Below are positions 55,617 through 64,000 of a stretch of 64,000 nt of DNA, one piece after another. The stretch covers positions 22,503,845 through 22,567,844 of the forward strand of contig OY755238.1 in the NCBI GenBank assembly GCA_963576725.1. The letters run 5' to 3'. The notes beneath the pieces were generated by a model. The model worked only from the letters and a program-made list of their open reading frames with translations, was not told where the DNA came from and ran no database searches. Origin of the DNA: Azorinus chamasolen. Its lineage: Eukaryota; Mollusca; Bivalvia; Cardiida; Solecurtidae. Made by a program: the position numbers and the translations under genes. The stretch's first letter is position 1; each line of letters starts with the position of its first letter.

Positions 55617-55772
55617 CAGAGGTCTAAATAAGATGCGTAAACTAAATCATGTTCAGGAATAACTCCTTTATTTCTCCACGAAACCCTTTGTCGTGACCAC
55701 TCTTAAGAATCGTCTCATCGAGAATATTCTAAAGAGTGGACACAACATAGAGCTTGGTGGAGAAATGACGAG
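55617..55772. repeat. Repeat family H, copy 1
   Basis: ccagaggtctaaataagatg, then an imperfect hairpin on tgtcgtgaccactct / agagtggacacaacat. Copy 2 is at 61510-61628, and a third hairpin copy lies inside the element at 58312. Confidence 0.55.
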
Positions 55773-55997
55773 TTAACCCTTCGCTTGCTATTCACGTCAA
55801 TATACCTACCTGTAAATAGTGAAGACCCAGATGAGATAGCTCCTGTAGGTACTGTCTCATCTGGGTCTTCATTTTTTACACAGCAGCAGTGATTTCACAG
55901 CGAAATGCTTGTACACAGTGAAGATATATGTATTATACAACAGGACATGGGTAAAATAGGAGAAATGTATTTTAAAATTCAGCAAGAGAAGGGTTAA
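55773..55997 (-). mobile_element. TTAA-E MITE
   Basis: TTAACCCTTCGCTTGCTATT to cagcaagagaagggttaa; apex GCTCCTGTAGGTAC. Confidence 0.8.
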
Positions 55998-56109
55998 TAT
56001 TTGAGTAGGCATATTGACATGTTGCTCTGCATATAATGTGTACCACATCATCCACATGGATATATTGAGGTCCTGGTTTTATGAAATAAATATTGGATAT
56101 TGAAACATA

Positions 56110-56290
56110 CAGTAAAACCCTGTATATTGGACGTTCGAATTAATATCATTGTCAATATTTGGGACAAGTGTCAGCCTAATGCAGGGTGAAAGTCGTGCAT
56201 AATCCTTATTTAGGAAATTTATACATGCCTTACAAGCAGTCATATGTCTGAACAGGTCTAACTTCGTTTTTTCTAAAAGTCCGGTTCCGA
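56110..56290. repeat. F2 TA-MITE, right end lost
   Basis: ta-cagtaaaaccctgtatatt left end, palindrome taatgcagggtgaaagtcg with decayed return arm. Confidence 0.5.
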
Positions 56291-56698
56291 GGGTATCATT
56301 GTAATTGGCAACTTCTCCAGGACTTAGATTTGATCTTGCGTATCCATCACACATTTTAAAATCCAGACATGACCGTCAATAACAAACAGCGCGAGACCAG
56401 GTCCTGAGGTTATAAAACCCTTTGCTTGAGTTTGAGATCATTCTCAAGCATCTGATGGGTCATATTCTGAGCTTGCATGCTCTCAGACTTTGACTCAGAA
56501 GTATTATAACATTGGACCTAGATCAGACACAGAATAACACGGTGTCTGGACAGGATTCAAGCTGAAGTTCAGAATGCTCTGTCAATAGAACAAAATTCAG
56601 TGCCCTGCAGATCCCAACTAACTCGGAAACAACTTGTATCCAGATGAGACGCCGAGTAACTCGGCATCACACAAGGACCTGCGCTGTCTGACGTTCAG
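56291..56698. other. Intergenic with TTAA-D remnants
   Basis: A short inverted theme gagtttgagatcattctcaa near 56428, and TTAA-D hairpin pieces at 56510-56570 and 56630-56690. No gene. Confidence 0.35.
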
Positions 56699-56927
56699 TT
56701 ATCCCATTCCCTCCTACTGACACATTTTGAAACCTCTGTAAAAGTCATATTCTGAAACCATTGTGATAAATAGAGCATTTGCCCCATAGGGGCAAATGCT
56801 CTTTTTATCACCATGGTTTCAAAACTACACAATTCTAAAATTGTCCTTTTCTTTAATAAACTCTAATTTTGGTTAAAATTATCAAAAGAGGTTGGGTGTG
56901 AAAATAGTCAAGGAGGGAATGGGTTAA
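56699..56927. mobile_element. TTAA-C MITE
   Basis: ttatcccattccctcctact to caaggagggaatgggttaa; apex GCCCCATAGGGGC. Confidence 0.75.
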
Positions 56928-57023
56928 CAGTTTCATGAATCGGAATGTATTAAAATTGCACCATGTAACGGTTTAAACAGACATAAGTTATACGGTTTAA
57001 CACTTTACTTTAAGGGATAAGGT

Positions 57024-57514
57024 TTAACTCTTGACTTCATGAACACTCGTGTAAGAAATGGCATCATGGATATTTATTGACTGAATTTTGATAATTGCAT
57101 ATATTTACATTCGCCCTGCAACGTCCTTATATAACCTTATTCTAAAAAGAAAGTTGCATTTTCCCATGAACGTTCATTTCAATACCGGATCCGTTGAAAT
57201 ATAAGAAATACAATGGAATATAAATATAAGAAATGAATGACGTGCTTCCCTTCGGGCTTCACTAACTTTGCTCGTAAAGCTATGCGTTGCATAACCTCAT
57301 GAACACCGGAAGCACGTCATTCATTTCTTAAATGTACACATATATGACATATGAGACTTTGGTATTGATAGACACAGTAGAGTCAAATCAATGATAAATT
57401 CATTAGCAAACAGCACATGCATAGACCAGACGACTCCAACAGGAGCTGTCTGATTTCGGTCTACTCTGTTTGTAGAGGCATAGCAATGCGTTTTATAAAG
57501 GAAAGACGTATTAA
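57024..57514. mobile_element. TTAA-B MITE interrupted by a short hairpin element
   Basis: TTAACTCTTGACTTCATGAA, cut in the body by 57227-57330, then hairpin aacagcacatgcatagacca and end gaaagacgtattaa. Its final TTAA is shared with the next TTAA-E. Confidence 0.6.
57227..57330. mobile_element. 104-bp short inverted-repeat element
   Basis: Perfect ends taagaaatgaatgacgtgct and agcacgtcattcatttctta with about 60 bp between. A direct copy of the tip (ataagaaata) lies just upstream at 57201. Confidence 0.6.
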
Positions 57515-57760
57515 CCATTCGCTTGCTATTCGCGTCAATATACCTACCTGTAAATAGTGAAGACCCAGATGAGACAGCTCCTGCAGGAGCTGTCTCATCA
57601 GGGTCTGCATTATTTACAAGTTGATTGTGCAACCAGTGCAGTCCACAGCAGTGACTGCACAGCGAAATACTTGTACACAGTGAAGATATATGTAATTATA
57701 CAACAGGGCATGGGTAAAGAAGGGGAAATATATTTTAAAATTCAGCAAGGGAAGGGTTAA
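57511..57760 (-). mobile_element. TTAA-E MITE, 250 bp
   Basis: TTAACCATTCGCTTGCTATT to cagcaagggaagggttaa; perfect apex GCTCCTGCAGGAGC. Confidence 0.85.
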
Positions 57761-58196
57761 AGCTTTACAAGGGTGTATAGTCCATACAACAAACCTGAAT
57801 TAGCAGTATATATTTTCTGCAGCCAATGCATATATAGATGTAGATAACCAGAGCCCTGGTAAAAATAATATTTAGGAAACTTACCTTACACATTTCCTAT
57901 ATTTCTTCGCTAAACAAAACTCCCTAAACATAATGTTGGGACTCATTAGCAGTGTCTTTCCTAGAGACTTCTTTTAAGTACAACTAGAAATAAGTACAAC
58001 TAGAAAACAAATGGGACACAGGAGAACCACTGTGAAGCGACTATCAAAATAAATCTAAAATTGGTCTTGAAGACAGGTGGTAGCTTAATGCAGGACGAAC
58101 ATTTTACAGAAATCTCCCATAGGAGCTTTCTGCATTACTTTCCTCCTGTGTTAATATAATATATCCCCTGCATTTAAAGATGCTGGTGCTCTTTTA
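57761..58196. repeat. Intergenic with an F-type palindrome remnant
   Basis: ggtggtagcttaatgcagga at 58077 with return arm, no TA ends; otherwise unrecognised. Confidence 0.4.
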
Positions 58197-58742
58197 TTAA
58201 CCCTTTCCCTCATATAAACGCTTTTTCTAGTCTTTAGCAGAGGAGACCTATATCAGACGGCTCCTATAGGATCCGTCTGATCATGGTCTGCTCTGTTTGC
58301 TAATGCTGTTACAGTGCTCCCTCTCTACAACGACACTCTTTGGGGTACGAAGATTGTATGTGTTGTTTAGAGGGAGTTGTTATAGGGAGGGGAAAATCAA
58401 ACATAATTAGCTTGTTTGCAGATCCCCAGATAATGTGTATTTCGAGAATTAAAACCATTATGCCTCAATCAAACCTTATGTTGTGACCACTCTTTAGAAT
58501 CGTCATAAAGTGTAAAGAGTGGTCACAACATAGGGTTTGATGGAGGCATACATAAAATACGATGGAAAAAGTTGTTTCTGGGGCCTTGTTGTTTCGGAAA
58601 CAGTGACATGCGTTGTTGTAAGGAGGGAATCGTTATTGAGAGGGTCGTTATAGGGAGGGAGCACTGTATAAAAGACCTAACCCTGCAGTTTCCACCAAAA
58701 CCAAAACGTCATATAAATATGCGACAACGTGGAAAGTGTTAA
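58197..58742. mobile_element. TTAA-A/B MITE interrupted by a Tc1/mariner-like MITE
   Basis: TTAACCCTTTCCCTCATATA with hairpin GCTCCTATAGGATC, interrupted at 58310, resuming aaagacctaaccctgcagtt and ending gtggaaagtgttaa. Confidence 0.7.
58312..58666. mobile_element. Tc1/mariner-like MITE, 355 bp, with internal hairpin
   Basis: CAGTGCTCCCTCTCTACAAC to TAGGGAGGGAGCACTG, TA duplicated. An inner palindrome at 58465-58550 (tatgttgtgaccactcttta) matches repeat family H. Confidence 0.8.
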
Positions 58743-58953
58743 CCCTTTCGCTGCCAATGCCGGATCTGTGATAACCTATGCAAACAGTTTGGATCCAGTT
58801 GAGACGCCGAGTAACTCGGCGTCTCATCAGGATCCAAACTGTTTGTTACTGTTACTATGTTTTTGAAACAAAAATGAAGAAAATCAATAGAATGAATTTT
58901 TGTAGCAGACGACAAACTTAGCAGACGACAGTGTTTTGCAGCGAAAGGGTTAA
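58739..58953. mobile_element. TTAA-D MITE, 215 bp, intact
   Basis: TTAACCCTTTCGCTGCCAAT to tgcagcgaaagggttaa; hairpin as in the copy at 37407. Shares its left TTAA with the element before it. Confidence 0.85.
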
Positions 58954-59208
58954 ATGGTAGCTTTAGTGAGATTATACTGCATGAAGATAGATGTTTACTC
59001 CCTGTATATATCGCTGTGGATTCCGATGAGACAAATTGTTCTTATACATGTACTCAGCTTCACTGACCGCAAGTTTTTGACACCCCTTACTTGAAGGCGA
59101 TTATATGATTACCTGATTTTATTAGTCTTTATATTCACCTGTTAAATTATGTCCGCCTTAACCCCAACTCACTCACTCACTAACCCCGACCTGACCGATA
59201 AGACATTG

Positions 59209-59462
59209 TTAACCCTTCTCTTGCTGAATTAAATTTTAAATACATTTCCCCTTCTTTACCCATGCCCTGTTGTATAATTACATATATCTTCACTGCGTAC
59301 AAGTTTTTCGCTGTGCAATCACTGCTGTGGGGTGCACTGGTTGCACAATCGACGTGTAAATAGTGCAGACCCTGACGAGACAGCTCCTGCAGGAGCTGTC
59401 CCATCTGGGCCTTCACTATTTACAGGTAGGTACATTGACGCGAATAGCAAGCGAAGGGTTAA
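59209..59462 (+). mobile_element. TTAA-E MITE, 254 bp
   Basis: TTAACCCTTCTCTTGCTGAA to tagcaagcgaagggttaa; apex GCTCCTGCAGGAGC. Confidence 0.85.
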
Positions 59463-59784
59463 TCGGTGTCCCATCTGGATTACAATCTGTTTATAAATAT
59501 TATTTAAATGGCAATTAGCCGTATTAAAATATAGCCCCCTGACGTGTACATATTTTCATAAGACATCAGTAAAGCTCCCTAAAGCTATCACTGAAACAAA
59601 GCTCAATTGTCGGGCTTGATAATGCAGCAAGTTTCCAACTGATCATTCTCTATACTTTAAACTACGTTAACTATTAGGCTTGTTAACTGATTGCTCATTG
59701 AATCGATAGGCTTCTTCTTTTGGTGCAATTCCAGAAACCGAAACCGGATCGATGTTTTTGTCATTTTCATTGAATTAGTAGAAT
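59463..59784. other. Intergenic, no feature recognised
   Basis: No repeat ends or exon seen. Confidence 0.35.
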
Positions 59785-60259
59785 ATATAGTAGAATTCCT
59801 CTAAAGCGGCCAATTAATAAATAAATAAATGCGATTTAAAAGCAGATGACTGCTTATTACAGGGGGTTTCTGCCTTTAGCTACCCACCGTCTCTTCGACC
59901 CACTTATACACCTTTTTGATGACCGCCTTAGAGGGATTTTTACTGCTTAATGCAGGACGAAAATAATGGAGAAAGCTTGTGCATAACTATCGCCCTGCAT
60001 ATTAAATAATGATCTGCCTACAATACCCAGAATTCCCCTAGGAGCCCTCTCATCTGGGTCTACACTCTAATAAGACCACTTAATGAATAAACATGGTTGT
60101 CTTCATGAGCAGGTGGTTGCTTAATGCAGGACAACAGTAATGCAGAAAGCTCCTCCAGGAGCTTTCTGCACTACTTTTGTCCTGTATTAAGCTACCACCT
60201 GCATATATCACACAGAATTATACTTCTTTTAGGTGGTCGCATTAGCGGGGTTTTACTGT
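59785..60259. repeat. Degraded F and F3 TA-MITEs
   Basis: tagtagaattcctctaaagc at 59787; palindrome halves ttaatgcaggacgaaaat at 59948; then an F3 copy with intact palindrome (apex GCTCCTCCAGGAGC) ending gcggggttttactgtg at 60259, its left end truncated at about 60065. Confidence 0.6.
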
Positions 60260-60293
60260 GTATATATTTATGGTAAATTAAGGCTTAAATATA

Positions 60294-60497
60294 CAGTACA
60301 ATCCCGCTAAACCGTAATTCTAGTAGAGATGAATTTAGATACTTTTAGGCAGGTGACTGCTTAATGAAGGGCGAAACTGGTGCATAAAGCTCATAGAGGA
60401 GCTTTTTGCGTGACTTTAACCATGCATGAAGTTGCCACCTGTCTGTAAGACAGATGTTTATACTAAATTGAACGTCCGGTTAAGAGGGGGTTTACTG
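60294..60497. mobile_element. F2 TA-MITE, 204 bp
   Basis: ta-cagtacaatcccgctaaacc to agagggggtttactg-ta; palindrome apex GCTCATAGAGGAGC. Confidence 0.75.
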
Positions 60498-60898
60498 TAG
60501 TGTAACAACTAATAATGCAATTGTTCCACGGGGTATAATCGACCACTGTTATCGACCACTAGCATTTTCATCTGATGTGTAAGACGTCTTAATTCACCAA
60601 AATAACCATAATCAGCTAATCTTACATATTCATTTCAGTCGTGACTGTCAGTGATTCATTTTCTTTATTCCGGAACTGAACCCAAAAGGCGGTATCTAAT
60701 GATTAGCTTCAGACGCAACGCTGGCTACACAACACACGACGAGGCGCATCTCAAACGAACCCAATACATACACTTCAAGGAACAGCAATGGCTGTTTTCA
60801 AACTTCTTGTCAAAGCCAGCTTTTGGATAATTATTAGTGCCTGGAATATTCCTGAGAAACCCGGTGAGCCTTTTGTTTTGATTTTCATAAAAATATAA
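60498..60898. other. Intergenic, no feature recognised
   Basis: No repeat ends or exon seen. Confidence 0.35.
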
Positions 60899-61124
60899 CG
60901 TTTTACTCCATGAATATTCATATAAGAAATAATGACGTCATAAATAAAATGGTATATGGACACAGGAAATGTTGTCCTCAGCAGAAGCTACAGAGTCGTA
61001 TCTATATTATATCACAAGCAATCAGATCAGAACCTGCTCAGACGGCTACTACATGAGCCGCGTGATCTGGGTCTACTCTGTTTGCAACGGCGTAGAAAGG
61101 CGTATTTATGGAGTAAAGGGTTAA
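60899..61124. mobile_element. TTAA-B MITE
   Basis: acgttttactccatgaatat to tatggagtaaagggttaa; hairpin arms aatcagatcagaacctgct / gatctgggtctactctgttt. Confidence 0.7.
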
Positions 61125-61509
61125 TCAGTTACATGATAAATATTCATATAACAAAAAACCCAACAATATTGATTAAATGAATTATTGTATTGTCATATGA
61201 CCACGAGACTTTTGATCATTTGCAGAATCTGTACAATCAGATATATAATATTACATAAAACAAACATGGCATCCCTGTTCAGGCTGATTCTGTAGGGGCC
61301 TTTGATCGTGGTCTGCTCTGTCTGCAAATGCGTAACATGTGTATTTTATCATGTAATGAGTTGTACAGATTTAGTGAATGTTAGTAGTAATAAACTGTTC
61401 ACACCATTATGGTAACAGTATCGTTTGTTCTATTTCGCTACCCCTTTAACACATACGGATAGAACCATGGCTGAGAGAATTATATATGAAGTGATAAAGA
61501 TACAGTATA
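61125..61509. repeat. Decayed TTAA-B-like remnant
   Basis: catgataaatattcatata, ttacataaaacaaacatggc and gtggtctgctctgtctgc in the TTAA-B order, strongly diverged. Confidence 0.4.
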
Positions 61510-61628
61510 CAGAGGCCCTGAAAAGATGCGTAAATTGAAACATTTTCAATAATAACCTCTTCATTTCTCCACCAGACCCTATGTTGTGACTACTCTTTAA
61601 AATAGTCTCGTTGAGTAGAAATGACGAT
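61510..61628. repeat. Repeat family H, copy 2
   Basis: acagaggccctgaaaagatg, cttcatttctccaccagacc, tatgttgtgactactcttta; return arm mostly deleted. Confidence 0.5.
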
Positions 61629-61696
61629 TTTAGTATTTGAGTATCATAGTTATACTAACACCAAAACAAGTAGCATAATGTAGATGACAGTTAGAG

Positions 61697-61699
<3 letters not shown>

Positions 61700-61787
<88 letters not shown>
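61700..61787. repeat. (GA)n microsatellite, ~43 units
   Basis: Uninterrupted ag/ga tract of about 88 bp. The Ser-Leu open frames across it are artefacts of the tract. Confidence 0.97.
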
Positions 61788-61790
<3 letters not shown>

Positions 61791-62847
61791 ATTGGCGGGA
61801 AAATGAATAAGAGCGATAGAAGAAAGAACATACAGATTCTCTATTAACATATATCACAAGTGTTATGCCTGACAAAGCAATGCTTGAGGCACTTGCAAAT
61901 CAAAAAAGACGTGACGATTCACACTTGGCGATAAGAACACCAAATATCCATTAATACTTTCAAAGATCTTTTCATATTCAATCTCCAGGGCAAATACTAT
62001 GACCCACTGATACACATTATTTTGCATTTATTATCAAATGTGTCCTATATTTATACCAGAACTATACCAGCTACAATTAATTCCCATATGTCTTATTGTC
62101 TTTTAACTCTTTTCTTGTTGAATATCTATATGAGAAATTATGACATTTTGTATATTTATTGACTGAACGTCATGACATATGTACACAGGCGGTTTTGGTA
62201 TTGGTAGAAACTGAGTAAGGGCTTTAATAACATCATAAACAAACAGCAAATCCTGATCAGACACCTCCTATAAGGGCCGTCATAACTTGGTCTACTCTGT
62301 TTGCCCAGGCTGGAAGAAGCCTTTATATGAGAGAAATGGTGACCCCTTTTCCAGCTTAGTTCAACCTAACTGGCATTTGCAAACAGCTTTGATCCAGATG
62401 ATCTCAAAAGCATGATCGCATTGGAAATAAGTGAAAGCTGATCGAAGTTGAAGAAGAAATATATTTTAAAGCAGGTTATGGGTTAAATTTGACATAGGCA
62501 ACGGTGTCGACAATGACCAGGGGACCCTTGATCAAGTCATGCACTGCTATATACACTGTTCTAAGGTTCCGCCAGTACACGAGTTCTTGTAGAAACATCG
62601 TCCAAAATGAAAATGTATTCATTAAAATGCATGTAAATAGACGAGTACATTAAACCACCATTTACTCCTTGAGTATTTATGTTAGAAATAATGACACCAT
62701 GAACATTACTAAGATGCAGGTTTTATAATGGCTATGGTAGAAACTCAATAATTAGATTCATGTTATTCAATATCCTACAGGAGCTGTCTGATATGGATTT
62801 ACTCTGGTTGCAAACACATGAAACAAGTATCAGTGAAGTAAAAGTCC
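61788..62847. repeat. Intergenic with decayed TTAA-B copies
   Basis: Remnants at about 62105-62345 (taactcttttcttgttgaat to atatgagagaaatggtg) and 62655-62845 (ttactccttgagtatttatg, hairpin half). The rest is unrecognised. Confidence 0.4.
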
Positions 62848-63095
62848 AAACTCTTTACATCATGAATATTCATATAAGAAATAATGACATCATGAATATC
62901 AATTAGAATATCTATTATAATAGTACATGGACACCGGACGTGTTTGCCATGCCAGTAACAGTAGAATCATATCTATATCATATCATGAGCAAACAGATCT
63001 GACCCTGATCAGACGGCTCCTACAGGAGCCGTCTGATCTGGGTCTACTCTGTCTGTAAATGCGTAAAAAGGCGTATTTATGGAGTAAAGGATTAA
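62848..63095. mobile_element. TTAA-B MITE, well preserved
   Basis: caaactctttacatcatgaa to tatggagtaaaggattaa; hairpin with apex GCTCCTACAGGAGC. Confidence 0.75.
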
Positions 63096-63339
63096 TATAT
63101 TTGAGAAAATCGGCTTTGAGACACATAGCATAAGACCATAACATAATACAAGAAACTGTTTAAGATAAACAGTCGCACACTGGTACATTTGACAACGTTT
63201 ATAATGGTTACGATATATTGCCAACAGCACTTGATCATTTTGTAATTAAGTTTTCATCCTATTATTTATTTTGTATAATTTAATTGTCCTACCTCTGCAT
63301 GACTTGAACACCAATATTACATCAATGCTAAGTTTCAAT

Positions 63340-63675
63340 GGCGTAGTCATGTCTTGTTGTATTGTCATACGGAAATCCTGTTATATTGACATAATTATGT
63401 CTGTCTGTCACACTGTTATTACTGAGAGCTATTTTACTGCCATAATTATATTTTTGCCGGTTTCTTGTGTCGTTACTAAGTCGTTTTATATTGGCATCAT
63501 TATTACGGCTTGTTATGTTGTCATTACAAAACCCTGTTATAGTGAAATTAGCATTGTTTGTTGTATTGTTATTACTAAGCCCTTGGCTTATATTGACATT
63601 ATTATGGCTGATTATATTAGCATTCCTAAGTCCTCTTATATCGACATTATTATGTCTGTTATATTGATTGTAAAT
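63340..63675 (+). repeat. Degenerate minisatellite of ~51-bp units
   Basis: About six diverged units built on tattgacattattatg and ttgttattactaag. Unit lengths are near multiples of 3, so a frame stays open (63271-63765) and yields hydrophobic 17-18-residue repeats such as CYIDIIMSVCHTVITES. I do not call it a gene. Confidence 0.6.
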
Positions 63676-63721
63676 TATGCGATTAGTGTAAACACTCTAA
63701 GGGACAATAAAAAACAAATTT

Positions 63722-63937
63722 GTAACCCTTTGCTCCATATAGACGCATTTAAACGTCTTTTGTAAACAGAGTAGACCAAGATCAGAAGGCTCCTACAATT
63801 TTTGCTTATGGAATTATAGAGATCTGAATCTACATTATCTGTCATGACCAACACTGTTTGTGTATGCCGATGTAAACATCATCAAATTTATAGTCAAACA
63901 CACATTATTTCCTGCATGAATATTTATAGAGTAAAGG
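63722..63937. mobile_element. TTAA-B MITE, hairpin apex deleted
   Basis: aaccctttgctccatataga, gagtagaccaagatcagaag, then gcctgcatgaatatttatag and agagtaaagg. Confidence 0.55.
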
Positions 63938-64000
63938 TGGTTGTTAATTAAAACCATTAAATTGCATTAAATTGACACATGTTTTTAAGATCCCCATGCT

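Noticed and set aside
61630..61875. Frames rich in Ser-Leu repeats
   Set aside because: Direct translation of the (GA)n tract.
6075..63095. Regular palindromes as a CRISPR-like or bacterial repeat array
   Set aside because: Spacing is irregular, the copies are whole MITEs with TTAA or TA duplications, and the window has spliced eukaryotic exons.

Overview
This window is animal nuclear DNA, most likely from a bivalve mollusc. It is AT-rich, with one widely split intron-containing gene set in dense short transposable elements. The reasons for suggesting a bivalve are tandem-core elements of the pearl/Helentron-associated type, a PHD-finger CR1/jockey-like retrotransposon and a tRNA-derived repeat. 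Species cannot be fixed from the sequence alone.

The only host gene I can establish is UBA2 (SAE2), the catalytic subunit of the SUMO E1 enzyme, on the minus strand. Its coding sequence runs from 31888 down to 5796 in 17 exons. Every junction is GT-AG and the reading frame is kept throughout, predicting 620 residues. All catalytic and zinc-binding motifs are present: the GxGxxG nucleotide loop, the catalytic cysteine at about residue 175, two CxxC pairs, a ubiquitin-fold domain, a C-terminal SUMO-interaction-like motif and a bipartite nuclear localisation signal. Introns make up over 90% of the locus and consist mostly of transposon copies.

Family names used below. TTAA families are piggyBac-like MITEs bounded by TTAA and usually ending in CCCTTT/AAAGGG-type termini. 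TTAA-A is about 250 bp. TTAA-B starts ATGAATATTCATGTAAG or CCCTTTACTCC. TTAA-C carries a hairpin with AAACCATTGTGATAAATAG. TTAA-D carries AACAGTTTGGATCC. TTAA-E carries GTAAATAGTG. TTAA-G carries GACAAACAGTG. TA families F1, F2 and F3 have Tc1/mariner-like ends, TA-CAGTAAAACC...GGTTTTACTG-TA. HEL elements are Helentron-like, starting CAAGAG and ending near GGGGCATAA, with tandem cores.

Layout: 1-5795 is downstream of UBA2 and holds MITEs and an HEL tandem array. 5796-31888 is UBA2. 31889-45100 is upstream and intergenic, with MITEs and a 1.4-kb foldback transposon (41162-42574). 45100-49122 is a nearly full-length non-LTR retrotransposon with one frameshift. 49123-64000 holds minisatellites, MITEs, nested insertions, a GC-rich retroposon-like block and a (GA)n tract.

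The most unusual feature is that MITE families with unrelated ends (TTAA-type and TA-type) carry long internal hairpins with the same apex, GCTCCTATAGGAGC. Several TTAA families also share the hairpin arm, with one mismatch kept at the same position. Nested insertions, and pairs of elements sharing a single TTAA, give a readable insertion history.
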